This document shows positions 7,823 to 16,492 of a stretch of DNA of 64,000 nucleotides, in pieces (position 1 is the first letter of the stretch; the number at the start of each line of letters is the position of its first letter). The DNA is from Clostridiales bacterium (GTDB lineage: Bacteria > Bacillota > Clostridia > Oscillospirales > Oscillospiraceae): contig JALEMS010000004.1 in NCBI GenBank assembly GCA_022768185.1, positions 1 through 64,000 on the forward strand, in the 5' to 3' direction. Both the position numbers and the translations under genes were made by a program. A model generated the notes under the pieces. It made no database searches, was not told the origin of the DNA, and was given only the letters and a program-made list of their open reading frames with translations.

Positions 7823-8845
7823 TTACGCCTTTTTGAGCAGTCGGTTCCTTTTGTAGAAATAGAGGATCAGCGCAATCGCCATCAGGCCAACATAGAAGCA
7901 GAGGATGAGCACCAGGGCCATCATGGTGTTGTGCCGGTCGATGTGATTGGTCTCGTCAAAGCTGAGGTAGGTCACGCCGTTGGCCTCCAGCTGCATGATG
8001 GTGTGCCACTGGTCAGGCTTGCAGTGCAGGAGGACCGTATCGCCCGGCTCGACCTCCGAGGCAAACTGCTCCGCCGGGAAATTGTAGATATTGGAAACGC
8101 CAAACTCCTCATCCTGCCCCGTCAGTGTTATGCGGTAAGTATTTTCCACGCTGGTCTCGCGGATGGACACATATCCGCCCTCCACGGCGACCAGCTTGTC
8201 AAAGGTAAGCTTCTTGCTGAACACGCCGGTCATACCCGCGCCCAGCAGCGCCAGCAGCGTGCCGGCAATGACGGCAAAAATGATTGCCCGGTTCATCTGA
8301 CGCTTTTTGTCGGCGACCCACGCCTCACGTTCTGCACCGGTCAGCTGCTGCTGACGCTGCTGCTCCTGCTTATAGACGCCGTTGATCTCGTCGGTGAACT
8401 CCTGGCAGCGCTTACCAAATGCACGGATCGCGGGATTGGTGAGATACACCAGGCCCAGCGCGATGCACAGCAGGCTCAGAAATATCTGATACTGGGTATA
8501 ACGGTTACAGGCGATGAAGGCCGTCACGCTGGAGGTGTCAACCTCGACATTCGCCCAGCCCAGGCAGATGGTCGCCACGCCGATGAGGATGCACAGCCAG
8601 CCGGAGAAGCGGCGCTGCCCGTCCCGCGAGGAGAAGAAAATGCACACGCCCATCAGCAGCGGAAAGATCACGTCTGCCATGAAGTCGGGGACAATGTGGG
8701 AGGTAAACCATCCCATTGCAGGGGAAAGAAGGCGGATCACGATCAGCGCGATCGCCAGCTCGCTGCAGAGCTGATAGCCTCTCCGGAAACGCGGGTCGTT
8801 GGCACGCTCGTCCTGGATCCGGCTTCTGAGGGAACTTCCATTCAT
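7823..8845 (-). CDS. Membrane protein, unknown function
   Basis: 340 residues, no family recognised. Hydrophobic helices are visible near residues 25-45, 55-75, 80-100, 120-140, 185-205 and at the C-terminus (about 310-332), the last followed by the positive tail YKRNRLLKKA. A polar segment with EINGVYKQEQQRQQQL (about 145-185) is probably cytoplasmic. Residues about 205-300 form an extracytoplasmic or soluble domain with YVSIRETSVENTYRITLTG. The gene lies 32 bases after the DUF3048 lipoprotein gene in the same direction, so the two are probably co-expressed. Confidence 0.6.
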   Translation of the reverse strand: MNGSSLRSRIQDERANDPRFRRGYQLCSELAIALIVIRLLSPAMGWFTSHIVPDFMADVIFPLLMGVCIFFSSRDGQRRFSGWLCILIGVATICLGWANVEVDTSSVTAFIACNRYTQYQIFLSLLCIALGLVYLTNPAIRAFGKRCQEFTDEINGVYKQEQQRQQQLTGAEREAWVADKKRQMNRAIIFAVIAGTLLALLGAGMTGVFSKKLTFDKLVAVEGGYVSIRETSVENTYRITLTGQDEEFGVSNIYNFPAEQFASEVEPGDTVLLHCKPDQWHTIMQLEANGVTYLSFDETNHIDRHNTMMALVLILCFYVGLMAIALILYFYKRNRLLKKA

Positions 8846-8877
8846 AAATTGCTGTCTCCTCTAATTTTTATCTTTTA

Positions 8878-9978
8878 TCATTCAAAGGTGATGCTGCTTC
8901 CGGTGGGAACAATGGCAATGTAGGTTTTGCCGACGCCGAAGGACAGCGGCGTGCCGTCCTTGAGGGCATAGGTAAAGCTGTCGTCCACGCTGTCGCGCGA
9001 CCAGGTGATCTCGGTGTATTTTCCGCCACAGGCGAAGTACCCGTCCCCGCTGCCGGTCAGCGTGACGGACAGACGACCGGCGCTGTCGAGCACAGAGGTG
9101 GCTGCATACAGCACCAGGATGTTTGTGAAGGTCAGGGGCTGGCCGGTGGTCTCGTCGATCCAGTCTCCGCCGTACTGCATGCCGCGGTAGAGGCCGTCCT
9201 CGCCCAGCTTCATGGTCATGGTCTTATAGCCGGAGAAGTTGACCTCGATGTCCTTTGCGGGGCTTCCGCCGGCCGGCGTACCGTCCTCAGCAAAGCTGAG
9301 ACCGTAGGTTCGGTTCTCCTGCTCATGATAGGCAGCGTATCCCTTCTTTTCGGCATAGGCCATCAGCAGCGGTCCGTTGCCGAACAGGCTGTGCTCAAAG
9401 CCGCGGGACATGCGCGTCTGGTCGCGGTAGAAGGTGCCGGAAGCATAGCTGCCCAGCACGCCGTCCAGATGGTCAATATCGAACGAGCTCATATCCCGGT
9501 AGCTCTGTTCGCTGCCGCCGGCATGAACGGCGATGGCGTCATACGATTTGGCAATGCTGGCATAATACGGACGAATGCTGCGCAGGCTGCCCAGGTCATC
9601 CACGTCCTCCAGTGTGGGGAAGATGGCCATCATTCTCGTAACGCCGCCCTCTGCCAGCACCTCATAGAGGATGGACGCCTTGGAAATGCCGCGTGACGGG
9701 ACAGCCATCTTGATGTTGTTGATCATGACGGCATAGGGGCGCGCGTTGTCATACGGCTCTTCCTGCAATTCACCCGTCAGCGGGTCGGGGTAACGCTCCG
9801 GCTCCTCGGGTTCCTCTGGCTTTTCCGGCTTTTCATGCTCGGTCAGCCCCGACTCGGACTGCGAGGGCTTAACCGGATCCGGCGTCTTCTGTCCGCATCC
9901 GGTCAGCCCGGCCATGCAGCCGAGCAGCAGCGTCAGGGACAGAAGCAGCGCAATGCATTTTTTGCGATTCATAGACAT
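8878..9978 (-). CDS. DUF3048 (YerB-like) lipoprotein
   Basis: 366 residues. The signal peptide has a lipobox LTGCG at about residues 25-29, so the mature protein should be anchored outside the membrane through Cys. A low-complexity linker rich in Pro and Glu (KPEKPEEPEEPE) follows. The DUF3048 domain begins at ARPYAVMINN and includes ISKASILYEVLAEGGVTRMM, and SLRSIRPYYASIA. Family role is poorly defined; YerB is its Bacillus member. First gene of a two-gene operon with the membrane protein downstream, transcribed from a promoter that shares its -35 with the divergent gene. Confidence 0.85.
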   Translation of the reverse strand: MSMNRKKCIALLLSLTLLLGCMAGLTGCGQKTPDPVKPSQSESGLTEHEKPEKPEEPEEPERYPDPLTGELQEEPYDNARPYAVMINNIKMAVPSRGISKASILYEVLAEGGVTRMMAIFPTLEDVDDLGSLRSIRPYYASIAKSYDAIAVHAGGSEQSYRDMSSFDIDHLDGVLGSYASGTFYRDQTRMSRGFEHSLFGNGPLLMAYAEKKGYAAYHEQENRTYGLSFAEDGTPAGGSPAKDIEVNFSGYKTMTMKLGEDGLYRGMQYGGDWIDETTGQPLTFTNILVLYAATSVLDSAGRLSVTLTGSGDGYFACGGKYTEITWSRDSVDDSFTYALKDGTPLSFGVGKTYIAIVPTGSSITFE

Positions 9979-10016
9979 AACCGTTCCTTATCTGAGATAT
10001 TGCGGGGGTATTCTCT

Positions 10017-10067
10017 ATGATATACCGAAAGCGTCTGCTTGTCAAACAATGCCTTGTGTGATACAAT
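10017..10067. promoter_or_regulatory. Overlapping divergent promoters, shared -35 element
   Basis: Plus strand: TTGTCA at 10039-10044, 17-base spacer, TACAAT at 10062-10067, reading into ywlG. Minus strand: TTGACA (plus 10040-10045), 17-base spacer, TATCAT (plus 10017-10022), reading into the DUF3048 gene. The two -35 hexamers share five bases of the same TTGTCAA heptamer, so polymerase cannot occupy both at once. Confidence 0.75.
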
Positions 10068-10104
10068 TCAAAATCATAACTTTTTTCGCACGGAGATGAA
10101 AAAT

Positions 10105-10656
10105 ATGGATTCCTCCATTTTCAATGCTGCAGCCGCTGCGCTCGAAGAATTGCTGGAATGCGCAAGGCTGCGCCCCGGTCAGCTGGTCGTCATCGGCTGC
10201 TCGTCCAGCGAGATCGTCGGTCAGCACATCGGAAAAGGCTCGTCCCCTGCGGCGGCACAGGCCGTCTATGCCGCCGTCGCGCCCATTCTGGCCGAGCATG
10301 GACTTTCTCTGGCTGCCCAGTGCTGTGAGCACCTCAACCGCGCGCTCGTCATGGAGCGGGCCGACGCCGAGCGCTTCGGGTATGCGCCCGTTTGCGTGCG
10401 CCCTGTCCCCAAAGCCGGCGGCAGCTTCGCCTCCGCCGTGTACGACGGCATGACGGACCCCGTGGTCGTCGAGCACGTCCGCGCCGACGCCGGACTGGAC
10501 ATCGGTCTGACGCTCATCGGTATGCACCTGAAGGAGGTCGCAGTTCCGGTACGCCTGCAGACCTGCCGGATCGGCGAAGCGGTCGTCACCGCCGCGCGCA
10601 CCCGCCCCAAGCTCATCGGCGGCTGCCGCGCCGTCTACCCGGAGGAAGTGCGCTGA
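10105..10656 (+). CDS. ywlG: TIGR01440/UPF0340 family protein (YwlG-like)
   Basis: 183 residues matching the YwlG/UPF0340 family: LVVIGCSSSEIVGQHIG near the N-terminus, QCCEHLNRALVMER in the middle, and DIGLTLIGMHLKEVAVPVR toward the end. The family is conserved in Firmicutes, often near serine/threonine metabolism or glyA, but its biochemistry is unclear. The ATG at 10105 is preferred over one at 10096 because the GGAG ribosome site sits nine bases before it. Its stop codon overlaps the start of the downstream aldolase gene (TGATG), so the two are translationally coupled. Confidence 0.85.
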   Translation: MDSSIFNAAAAALEELLECARLRPGQLVVIGCSSSEIVGQHIGKGSSPAAAQAVYAAVAPILAEHGLSLAAQCCEHLNRALVMERADAERFGYAPVCVRPVPKAGGSFASAVYDGMTDPVVVEHVRADAGLDIGLTLIGMHLKEVAVPVRLQTCRIGEAVVTAARTRPKLIGGCRAVYPEEVR

Positions 10657-11693
10657 TGATTTATTTCACCTGTGACTACGCCGAGGGCGCACATCCGAAG
10701 ATTCTGCAGCGCATGGCCGAAACGAACCTGGAGCAGACCCCCGGCTACGGGCTGGACGTCCACTGTGAGCGCGCACGCGCGCTCATCCGCGCCGCCTGCG
10801 GTAAGCCGGAGGCCGAGGTACACTTTCTTGTCGGCGGCACACAGACCAACCTGACCGTCATCGCCTCCGTCCTTCGCCCGCATCAGGGCGTCGTGGCCGC
10901 CGCCACCGGGCACATCGGCGTGCATGAGACCGGCGCCATCGAAGCCGGCGGCCACAAGGTGCTGACGCTGCCCACAGCCGACGGCAAGATCACGGCCGCG
11001 CAGATCGACGCCTGCTTCCGTTCCCATTTCGAAGACCCCACACATGAGCATATGGTGCAGCCCGGCATGGTATACCTCTCCTTCCCGACCGAGACGGGCC
11101 TGCTTTACAGCAAGTCGGAGCTGACTGCCATCCACGAGGTCTGCCGCAGATACGGCGCGCCGCTGTATCTCGACGGAGCGCGCCTGGGCTACGGTCTCGC
11201 CTCCCCGGAAAACGATCTGACACTGCAGGACATCGCCCGGCTATGCGATGTGTTTTATATCGGCGGTACAAAGGTCGGCGCGCTGTTCGGCGAGGCAGTG
11301 GTCATCACCGATCCCGCGCTGGGGAGCGATTTCCGTTATCTCATCAAGCAGCGCGGCGGCATGCTGGCCAAGGGCCGGCTGCTGGGCATCCAGTTTGAAA
11401 CGCTGTTTGAAAACGGCCTGTATGACGAGATTTCCCGCCATGCCGTCAACTGTGCCATGCGCATCCGTCGCGCGCTGGAGCAGCGCGGCATTCCGATGCA
11501 TCCCGTCTCCCCCACCAACCAGCAGTTTCCCGTGCTGACGCAGGCGCAGTTCGACGCGCTCTCGCAGCAATTTGTGCTGGATATATGGGGCGCCGAGGAC
11601 GGCAGCCGCAGCTGCCGCATCTGTACCAGCTGGGCCACGCGCGAGGAGGCCGTCGACGCTCTCGTCGGCGCCATCGCCTCGCTGCCGGACTGA
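10656..11693 (+). CDS. ltaE: Low-specificity L-threonine aldolase / beta-eliminating lyase
   Basis: 345 residues, fold-type I PLP enzyme that cleaves L-threonine or L-allo-threonine to glycine and acetaldehyde. Visible landmarks: YGLDVHCERARALI near the start, FLVGGTQTNLTVI (cofactor phosphate region), ATGHIGVHETGAIEAGGHKV, LYLDGARLGYGLA with the conserved Asp, and FYIGGTKVGALFGEA with the PLP-binding Lys. Length fits the family. The frame is open further upstream, but the ATG that overlaps the ywlG stop is the natural start. Cytosolic; role in glycine/threonine interconversion. Confidence 0.9.
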   Translation: MIYFTCDYAEGAHPKILQRMAETNLEQTPGYGLDVHCERARALIRAACGKPEAEVHFLVGGTQTNLTVIASVLRPHQGVVAAATGHIGVHETGAIEAGGHKVLTLPTADGKITAAQIDACFRSHFEDPTHEHMVQPGMVYLSFPTETGLLYSKSELTAIHEVCRRYGAPLYLDGARLGYGLASPENDLTLQDIARLCDVFYIGGTKVGALFGEAVVITDPALGSDFRYLIKQRGGMLAKGRLLGIQFETLFENGLYDEISRHAVNCAMRIRRALEQRGIPMHPVSPTNQQFPVLTQAQFDALSQQFVLDIWGAEDGSRSCRICTSWATREEAVDALVGAIASLPD

Positions 11694-11709
11694 GCGTCCG
11701 GATACGGCA

Positions 11710-11747
11710 AAAGGATCGATGTGACCAGGGTCACACCGATCCTTTTT
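11710..11747. terminator. Bidirectional terminator between ltaE and rplA
   Basis: AAAGGATCG-TGTGACC and GGTCACA-CGATCCTTTTT pair with one internal mismatch. A-run and T-run flank the stem, so it can serve both convergent operons. Confidence 0.85.
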
Positions 11748-11779
11748 ACGTTATGCAGGAATGCGTCGTTCCGAACCGA

Positions 11780-12475
11780 TCAGGCCTGTCTGTTGGCAGC
11801 GTTGATCTTGACGCCGGGGCCCATGGTGGAGGCGGTGACGCAGCTCTTGATATACTGACCCTTGGCGGCAGCCGGCTTGGACTTGATGATGGCGCTGATG
11901 AGCGCGTCGAAGTTCTCGTTGAGCTTCTCTGCGCCGAAGCTGACCTTGCCGATGGGGCAGTGGATGATGTTGCTCTTGTCGAGACGGTACTCGACCTTAC
12001 CGGCCTTCACTTCGGCAACGCCCTTGGCGATGTCGGGCGTGACAGTACCGGCCTTCGGGGACGGCATCAGGCCCTTGGGGCCGAGAACCTTCCCACGGCG
12101 GCCGACGGTGCCCATCATATCGGGCGTGGCGATGACGGTGTCGAACTCAAACCAGTTTTCGGTCTGGATCTTCTGAACCAGCTCCTGGCCGCCGGCATAG
12201 TCGGCGCCGGCTGCAAGGGCCTCTTCCACACGCTCGGGCTTGCAGAAGACCAGCACGCGCTTGGTCTTGCCGGTGCCGTTGGGCAGGACGATGGCGCCGC
12301 GGACCTGCTGGTCTGCATGACGGCCATCAACGCCGAGCTTGACGTGCAGCTCGACGGTCTCGTCGAACTTCGCCTTTGCACCGCTGATGACAAGGCCGAA
12401 GGCCTCCAGCGGCTCATACTGGGTCTGCTTATCGATGAGCTTTGCGCTCTCTTTATAATTCTTACCTCTGAACAA
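11780..12475 (-). CDS. rplA: 50S ribosomal protein L1
   Basis: 231 residues of standard L1. Core motifs: [62 protein letters not shown] (the L1 signature; quoted here only as the central [14 protein letters not shown]) and VKINAANRQ at the end. It binds 23S rRNA at the stalk and is a translational repressor in many bacteria. Start: TTG at 12475 (Met-Phe-Arg-Gly-Lys), because AGGAGG ends nine bases before it; the more upstream in-frame TTG lies inside the ribosome site itself. Last gene of the rpmG-secE-nusG-rplK-rplA operon. Confidence 0.95.
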   Translation of the reverse strand: MFRGKNYKESAKLIDKQTQYEPLEAFGLVISGAKAKFDETVELHVKLGVDGRHADQQVRGAIVLPNGTGKTKRVLVFCKPERVEEALAAGADYAGGQELVQKIQTENWFEFDTVIATPDMMGTVGRRGKVLGPKGLMPSPKAGTVTPDIAKGVAEVKAGKVEYRLDKSNIIHCPIGKVSFGAEKLNENFDALISAIIKSKPAAAKGQYIKSCVTASTMGPGVKINAANRQA

Positions 12476-12537
12476 TTTGTGTGTCCTCCTCAAAATGTGG
12501 TGTGTCGGAATAATCCTCCCACTGGGAAACGGTGAGC

Positions 12538-12966
12538 TTACTCAGCTGCGACAACAACGCCCATGCTGCGGCAGGTGCCGGCAATCATGCTCATGGCGGC
12601 GTCGATGTCGGTGCAGTTAAGGTCCTTCATCTTGGTCTCGGCGATCTTACGCAGATCTTCGCGGCTGATGGTGGCGACCTTATCACGCTGAGGCACGCCG
12701 GAGGCAGTCTCGATGCCGCAGGCCTTCTTGATCAGCAGAGCGGCGGGGGGCGTCTTGGTGATGAAGGAGAAGGTGCGGTCGGAGTAGACGGTGATGACGA
12801 CAGGGATCATCATGCCCATGTCGCCCTTGGTACGCTCATTGAAGTCCTTGGTGAACTGGCCGATGTTCACGCCATACTGGCCGAGAGCGGGACCGACCGG
12901 GGGAGCCGGCGTTGCCTTGCCGGCAGGAACCTGGAATCTGACGTAGCCAACTACTTTCTGTGCCAT
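12538..12966 (-). CDS. rplK: 50S ribosomal protein L11
   Basis: 142 residues, the normal L11 length. Recognisable segments are [24 protein letters not shown]-type N-terminus ([20 protein letters not shown]), [19 protein letters not shown], and the C-terminal RNA-binding domain with [13 protein letters not shown]. It binds the GTPase-associated region of 23S rRNA. The ATG at 12966 is chosen over further upstream frames because of the GAGGTG ribosome site and family alignment. Lies between nusG and rplA. Confidence 0.97.
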   Translation of the reverse strand: MAQKVVGYVRFQVPAGKATPAPPVGPALGQYGVNIGQFTKDFNERTKGDMGMMIPVVITVYSDRTFSFITKTPPAALLIKKACGIETASGVPQRDKVATISREDLRKIAETKMKDLNCTDIDAAMSMIAGTCRSMGVVVAAE

Positions 12967-12994
12967 TAAAGAGCACCTCTTTCTAAAACTAATG

Positions 12995-13519
12995 TTATTC
13001 GGAAACTGCCTCGACCTGGTCAAGCTCCAGATCGACGGGCGTTTCTCTTCCGAACATGGAGACGACCACACGGATGCGGTCCTTTTCCGGCTCCAACTCG
13101 TCGACAACGCCGATGAAGCCTTCCAGCGGCCCGTCCATTACGCGGACATGGTCGCCCACGTCGAAGCCCACAACGATCTCACGGCGCTCGACGCCCAAAT
13201 CAAGAATCTCCTGCTCGGTGAGGGGAACCGCCTTGCCGGCCGAGCCGACAAATCCGGTAACGCCTCGTACATTACGGACAAGATGCCAGCTCTCGTCCGT
13301 CAAAACCATCTTGACGAGCACATAGCCGGGAAAGACCTTTCGCTCGACGGTCTTGTCCCCGCCCTCACCGCGCTCGACGACGGTTTCCATCGGGATGTTG
13401 ATCTCAAGGATCAGATCCTGCATCTTCCGGTTTTCCGCTGCTTTCATGACTGCGGCTGCCACAGCGTTTTCATAACCGGAATAGGTATGGATCACATACC
13501 ATTTTGCTGTTTCGGCCAT
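12995..13519 (-). CDS. nusG: Transcription termination/antitermination factor NusG
   Basis: 174 residues. The NGN domain starts with [17 protein letters not shown] and includes [25 protein letters not shown] domain follows ([19 protein letters not shown]), with a short C-terminal strand [15 protein letters not shown]. It binds RNA polymerase and couples it to ribosomes. Begins two bases after the secE stop; same operon as the ribosomal proteins, as is usual in bacteria. Confidence 0.97.
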   Translation of the reverse strand: MAETAKWYVIHTYSGYENAVAAAVMKAAENRKMQDLILEINIPMETVVERGEGGDKTVERKVFPGYVLVKMVLTDESWHLVRNVRGVTGFVGSAGKAVPLTEQEILDLGVERREIVVGFDVGDHVRVMDGPLEGFIGVVDELEPEKDRIRVVVSMFGRETPVDLELDQVEAVSE

Positions 13520-13521
13520 CG

Positions 13522-13791
13522 TTATGCTCCGATGTCGATGAGCAGCCGGATGACCATCTGCGCCAACTCGTCAAAGCCCCAGAGGACCACTGCCGAGATG
13601 AACATGGAAACCAGCGCCACGAGGGTGTTGTTCGTCACCTGCTTCGTGCCCGGCCAGGACACCTTCTTCAGCTCACTCTTCATCTCGCGCCACCACTTCT
13701 TGGTGCGCTGGCCGAAGGAGAGCTTTTCGTCCGTCTTCTTTACAGCGGTTGCGGGCTTTGCTGCCTGATAGGGCTTCTTTTCTTCTGCCAT
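13522..13791 (-). CDS. secE: Preprotein translocase subunit SecE
   Basis: 89 residues. A charged, Lys-rich N-terminus precedes the amphipathic helix KKWWREMKSELKKVSWPG, the SecE hallmark, and a single transmembrane helix (about 60-85) near the C-terminus. It belongs to the SecYEG channel in the cytoplasmic membrane. Sits between rpmG and nusG. Confidence 0.95.
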   Translation of the reverse strand: MAEEKKPYQAAKPATAVKKTDEKLSFGQRTKKWWREMKSELKKVSWPGTKQVTNNTLVALVSMFISAVVLWGFDELAQMVIRLLIDIGA

Positions 13792-13812
13792 TTTGCGCTT
13801 CCTTCCGTAAAA

Positions 13813-13962
13813 CTACTTGGTTTCGTTGTGCAGCGTGTGCTTGCGGCAGAACGGGCAGTACTTCTTCATCTCAACACGGTCGGGCGTGTTCTTCTTGTTC
13901 TTGACCGTATTGTAGTTTCTGTTCTTGCACTCTGAGCATCTCAGGGTGATCTTTACTCGCAT
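13813..13962 (-). CDS. rpmG: 50S ribosomal protein L33 (zinc type)
   Basis: 49 residues, [17 protein letters not shown] at the start and [15 protein letters not shown] at the end. Both CxxC pairs are kept, so this is the zinc-binding form. The ATG at 13962 is preceded by AAAGGAGG. First gene of the operon leading to rplA. Confidence 0.95.
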   Translation of the reverse strand: MRVKITLRCSECKNRNYNTVKNKKNTPDRVEMKKYCPFCRKHTLHNETK

Positions 13963-14034
13963 GTTCGGCACCTCCTTTAATATTTGGCCTCGCTGGGCCA
14001 TGCCTCCCTGTGTATGACGCCTGGATCAAGCCGC

Positions 14035-14098
14035 AAAAAATTGACCCATCGGCCGACAGGTAATGCATATTATAGCATACCTTGTCCGATGGGTCAAT
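14035..14098 (-). terminator. proB terminator hairpin enclosing the rpmG promoter
   Basis: On the minus strand a 13-base arm ATTGACCCATCGG (plus 14086-14098) pairs perfectly with CCGATGGGTCAAT (14040-14052), and TTTTTT follows. An inner, partly paired stem (ACA-GGTA / TACC-TGT) closes the loop. It begins 13 bases after the proB stop. The rpmG promoter lies inside it. Confidence 0.75.
14069..14097 (-). promoter_or_regulatory. Promoter of the rpmG-secE-nusG-rplK-rplA operon
   Basis: Minus-strand TTGACC (plus 14092-14097) and TATAAT (14069-14074) with a 17-base spacer. The -35 lies in the 5' arm and the -10 in the loop of the proB terminator hairpin. Confidence 0.8.
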
Positions 14099-14110
14099 AG
14101 TCGTCTGCCC

Positions 14111-14968
14111 TTATTTTTCAGGAATTTTTCCCGGTTCTGCAGGATTTTTGCCTGCCTGCGCCGTGTTCTTCCGGGCGGCCTGACGCCCTGCGAACAGCGT
14201 GCCGACCGGTCTGCCCTCCACGATGTCATAGAGCAGCTCGGGATCGGCTCCGTTGGCAATGATCATGTCCGCGCCGCTTTCCATGATGATCGAAGCCGCG
14301 TTGAGCTTGGTGACCATACCGCCGGTGCCGCGGTCAGTGCCCGCGCCGCGCGCCAGCGCGCGGATATCGTCATCGAGCACGCGCACCTCGCGGATGAGCC
14401 GGGCGCCGGGCGCCTCGCGCGGGTCTGCCTCATACAGTCCGTCGATATCCGACATCAGCACCAGCAGCTCCGCCGAGCACATCACCGCCACGATGGCCGA
14501 AAGCGTGTCGTTATCGCCGAACACCTTGTGCTCCGACTCGATCTCCGTATGGCTCACCGAGTCGTTCTCATTGACGATGGGGATGATGCCCATCTCCAGC
14601 AGGGCTTCAAATGTACCGATGAGGTTTTCCTTCTTCTCCGGCAGCTCGATGTCCTCGTCCGTCAGCAGGATCTGCGCCACGATCTGGCCGTATTCACCGA
14701 AGAACTTGTCGTAAATATGCATCAGCTCGCACTGGCCGACCGCTGCCGCCGCCTGCTTCATGCGGATCTCCGTAGGCTTTTCCTTCAGGCGCAGCTTGTT
14801 GCGCCCCACCGCAATCGCACCGGAGGAAACCAGCACGACCTCATGGCCCATGTTGTGAATCTCCGTAAGCACGCGTGCCAGGCGCTCAAAGCTGCGAAAA
14901 TTGATCTCGCCGCCGTCGTGCGTCAGCGTGGAGGTTCCGATCTTGACTACGATTCGTTTCTTTTCCAT
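14111..14968 (-). CDS. proB: Glutamate 5-kinase (no PUA domain)
   Basis: 285 residues. The amino-acid kinase fold is clear: RIVVKIGTSTLTHDGGEI at the start, VLVSSGAIAVGRNKL, NENDSVSHTEIESEHKVFGDND in the middle (quoted core NENDSVSHTE and FGDNDTLSA), LLVLMSDIDGLYEADPR, and GTGGMVTKLNAA. It phosphorylates glutamate in proline synthesis. The RNA-binding PUA domain of longer ProB proteins is missing; a short Lys/Pro-rich tail replaces it, as in other short ProBs. proA is not adjacent. Start: the ATG at 14968, since AAAGG lies at better distance from it than from the ATG three codons upstream. Probably co-transcribed with the AEC transporter. Confidence 0.9.
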   Translation of the reverse strand: MEKKRIVVKIGTSTLTHDGGEINFRSFERLARVLTEIHNMGHEVVLVSSGAIAVGRNKLRLKEKPTEIRMKQAAAAVGQCELMHIYDKFFGEYGQIVAQILLTDEDIELPEKKENLIGTFEALLEMGIIPIVNENDSVSHTEIESEHKVFGDNDTLSAIVAVMCSAELLVLMSDIDGLYEADPREAPGARLIREVRVLDDDIRALARGAGTDRGTGGMVTKLNAASIIMESGADMIIANGADPELLYDIVEGRPVGTLFAGRQAARKNTAQAGKNPAEPGKIPEK

Positions 14969-15001
14969 CGTCCGCATCCTTTCGTATTATGTAAACCGCT
15001 T

Positions 15002-15940
15002 TCAAAAGACCCCGAGCCACTGAAACAGCAGGATCCACAAAAACATGGTAAAACAAACCAGAGCGCTCGTCACCACTACGATGTCGCCGGCCAGCTCTGC
15101 ATCGCCGCCCATCTGCTGCGTCATGGTAAAGGAGGAAATGGCGTTGGCCGAGGCAAACGCGCCGATGAGCGAGACAAACTCCACCCCGCGGAAGCCGAGC
15201 AGCGCCGCCAGCCCAAGAAACACCGCCGGGATGATGACCAGCCGCCACGCTGTAACATACAAAAGCTCCCGCTTATAGCGGCGCAGTCCGTCGAACCGGA
15301 AGAATGCGCCCAGCAGAAACAGCTGCAGAGGCGTGGCCACATCACCCATATACTCCACTGCCGTCACCAGAAACTGCGGCAGGCGCAGCCCGCTCAGCAG
15401 TACCAGAAGGCCGAGGCACGAGCCGATGATCAGTGGATTTTTGAGAATGTCGAGCACCATCCGTCCGGGATGGAGCTTCCCGCCGCGGAAAACCGTCAGA
15501 GTGATGACAGCCAGTACGTTCAACTCCGGAACAACCACGGCAATGAGAATGGCGATCGGCCCGAGGTTGCCCTTGCCCAGCAGCGCTGTGGCGACGGGTA
15601 CGCCCATGATGACGTAATTGCAGCGATAAATGCCCTGGATCATCACACCGCGCTTATCCGGGCTTTTCTCCACCAGCAGCACAAAGCCCAGGCCAAGCAG
15701 ATACGCGCCCAGAATGCCCAGCACCGCATAGGCCATCAGCGCCGGCCGCACCGCGCTGCTCAGATCGGAGCAGTAAACATGATAAAACAGCATGACCGGC
15801 AGAAACACGCGAAAGGCCACGTTGTTCATGCGCGGCAGATCCTCGTCGCGCAGCATGCCCGTCCGTCGCACCAGATAACCTGTGGCCAGAATCAGGAACA
15901 TCGGCACGACGGCATTGACACAAACCAGAAAATGATTCAC
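15002..15940 (-). CDS. AEC family transporter (auxin efflux carrier type)
   Basis: 312 residues with about ten hydrophobic helices. N-terminus NAVVPMFLILATGYLVRRTGML and the central VMIQGIYRCNYVIMGVPVATAL (core GIYRCNYVIMGVPVA) fit AEC carriers. A C-terminal five-helix repeat includes NAISSFTMTQQMGGDAEL. Probable substrates are organic acids or amino acids; none can be assigned. It lies 33 bases upstream of proB in the same direction, so a link with glutamate or proline metabolism is possible but only inferred from position. Confidence 0.83.
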   Translation of the reverse strand: MNHFLVCVNAVVPMFLILATGYLVRRTGMLRDEDLPRMNNVAFRVFLPVMLFYHVYCSDLSSAVRPALMAYAVLGILGAYLLGLGFVLLVEKSPDKRGVMIQGIYRCNYVIMGVPVATALLGKGNLGPIAILIAVVVPELNVLAVITLTVFRGGKLHPGRMVLDILKNPLIIGSCLGLLVLLSGLRLPQFLVTAVEYMGDVATPLQLFLLGAFFRFDGLRRYKRELLYVTAWRLVIIPAVFLGLAALLGFRGVEFVSLIGAFASANAISSFTMTQQMGGDAELAGDIVVVTSALVCFTMFLWILLFQWLGVF

Positions 15941-16125
15941 ATGCGGGTCCCTCTTGCTATGGCAGGATCGTTAATGATTCAGTTTACTCCCTGTCCGCCG
16001 AAATTGCAAGCACCCCCTCCCATTCTGCCGAAAAAATTGTGCGGCGTGCCGTCCTCTGCGGGCGTACAGAAGCCCGGCTGCTCCGAACGGGCGGATCAGC
16101 CGGGCTTTCCGGGTTTGCTGCGGTA

Positions 16126-16467
16126 TTACAGCACTGCGTTGGACGGGCGGATGACCGGTATACCGCCGGCTGCGTCGACGGTGATCATGACGGCCCGATC
16201 CATCAGCGCCGGGTCAATGTGAAAGCGATATCCTCCGGCGGAGACGATCCGGTCGCCCGGCGCGCCGTCCCCGCAGAGCAGCTTCATCTGGTTTTTGCAG
16301 GCACGGCAGGCCTTGCAGCCGACGCTGCAGCGGTCTCCCTGCAGACGGATGCACAGATCGGCAATCCCCTGCGTGCGGTATTCGCTGTCCAGCCAGAACT
16401 GGCCCAGCTCGGTGATATGGATCATATACAGTCCTTCCCCTTTCTCCCCATCATGTTCCATGCGCAT
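16126..16467 (-). CDS. Cys-rich protein, paralogue B (IscA-like pattern?)
   Basis: 113 residues, or 99 if the internal ATG at MIHITELG is the start. That start makes the product collinear with its neighbour. Order of features: GQFWLDSEYRTQGIADL, a Cys cluster CSVGCKACRACK (C-x3-C-x2-C-x2-C), then GGYRFHIDPALMDRAV and a GIPVIRPS tail. The VxGYxFxxDPxLM segment faintly recalls HesB/IscA iron-sulfur carriers, but the usual C-terminal CxC is absent. Function unknown; metal or cluster binding is an inference from the cysteines. 25 bases downstream of its paralogue. Confidence 0.6.
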   Translation of the reverse strand: MRMEHDGEKGEGLYMIHITELGQFWLDSEYRTQGIADLCIRLQGDRCSVGCKACRACKNQMKLLCGDGAPGDRIVSAGGYRFHIDPALMDRAVMITVDAAGGIPVIRPSNAVL

Positions 16468-16492
16468 GCCCGGAGCACGGCGGGACGCCGCC

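Noticed and set aside
10392-10655. N-terminal extension of the threonine aldolase frame
   Set aside because: The extension overlaps ywlG; the ATG at 10656 coupled to the ywlG stop gives the family-typical N-terminus.
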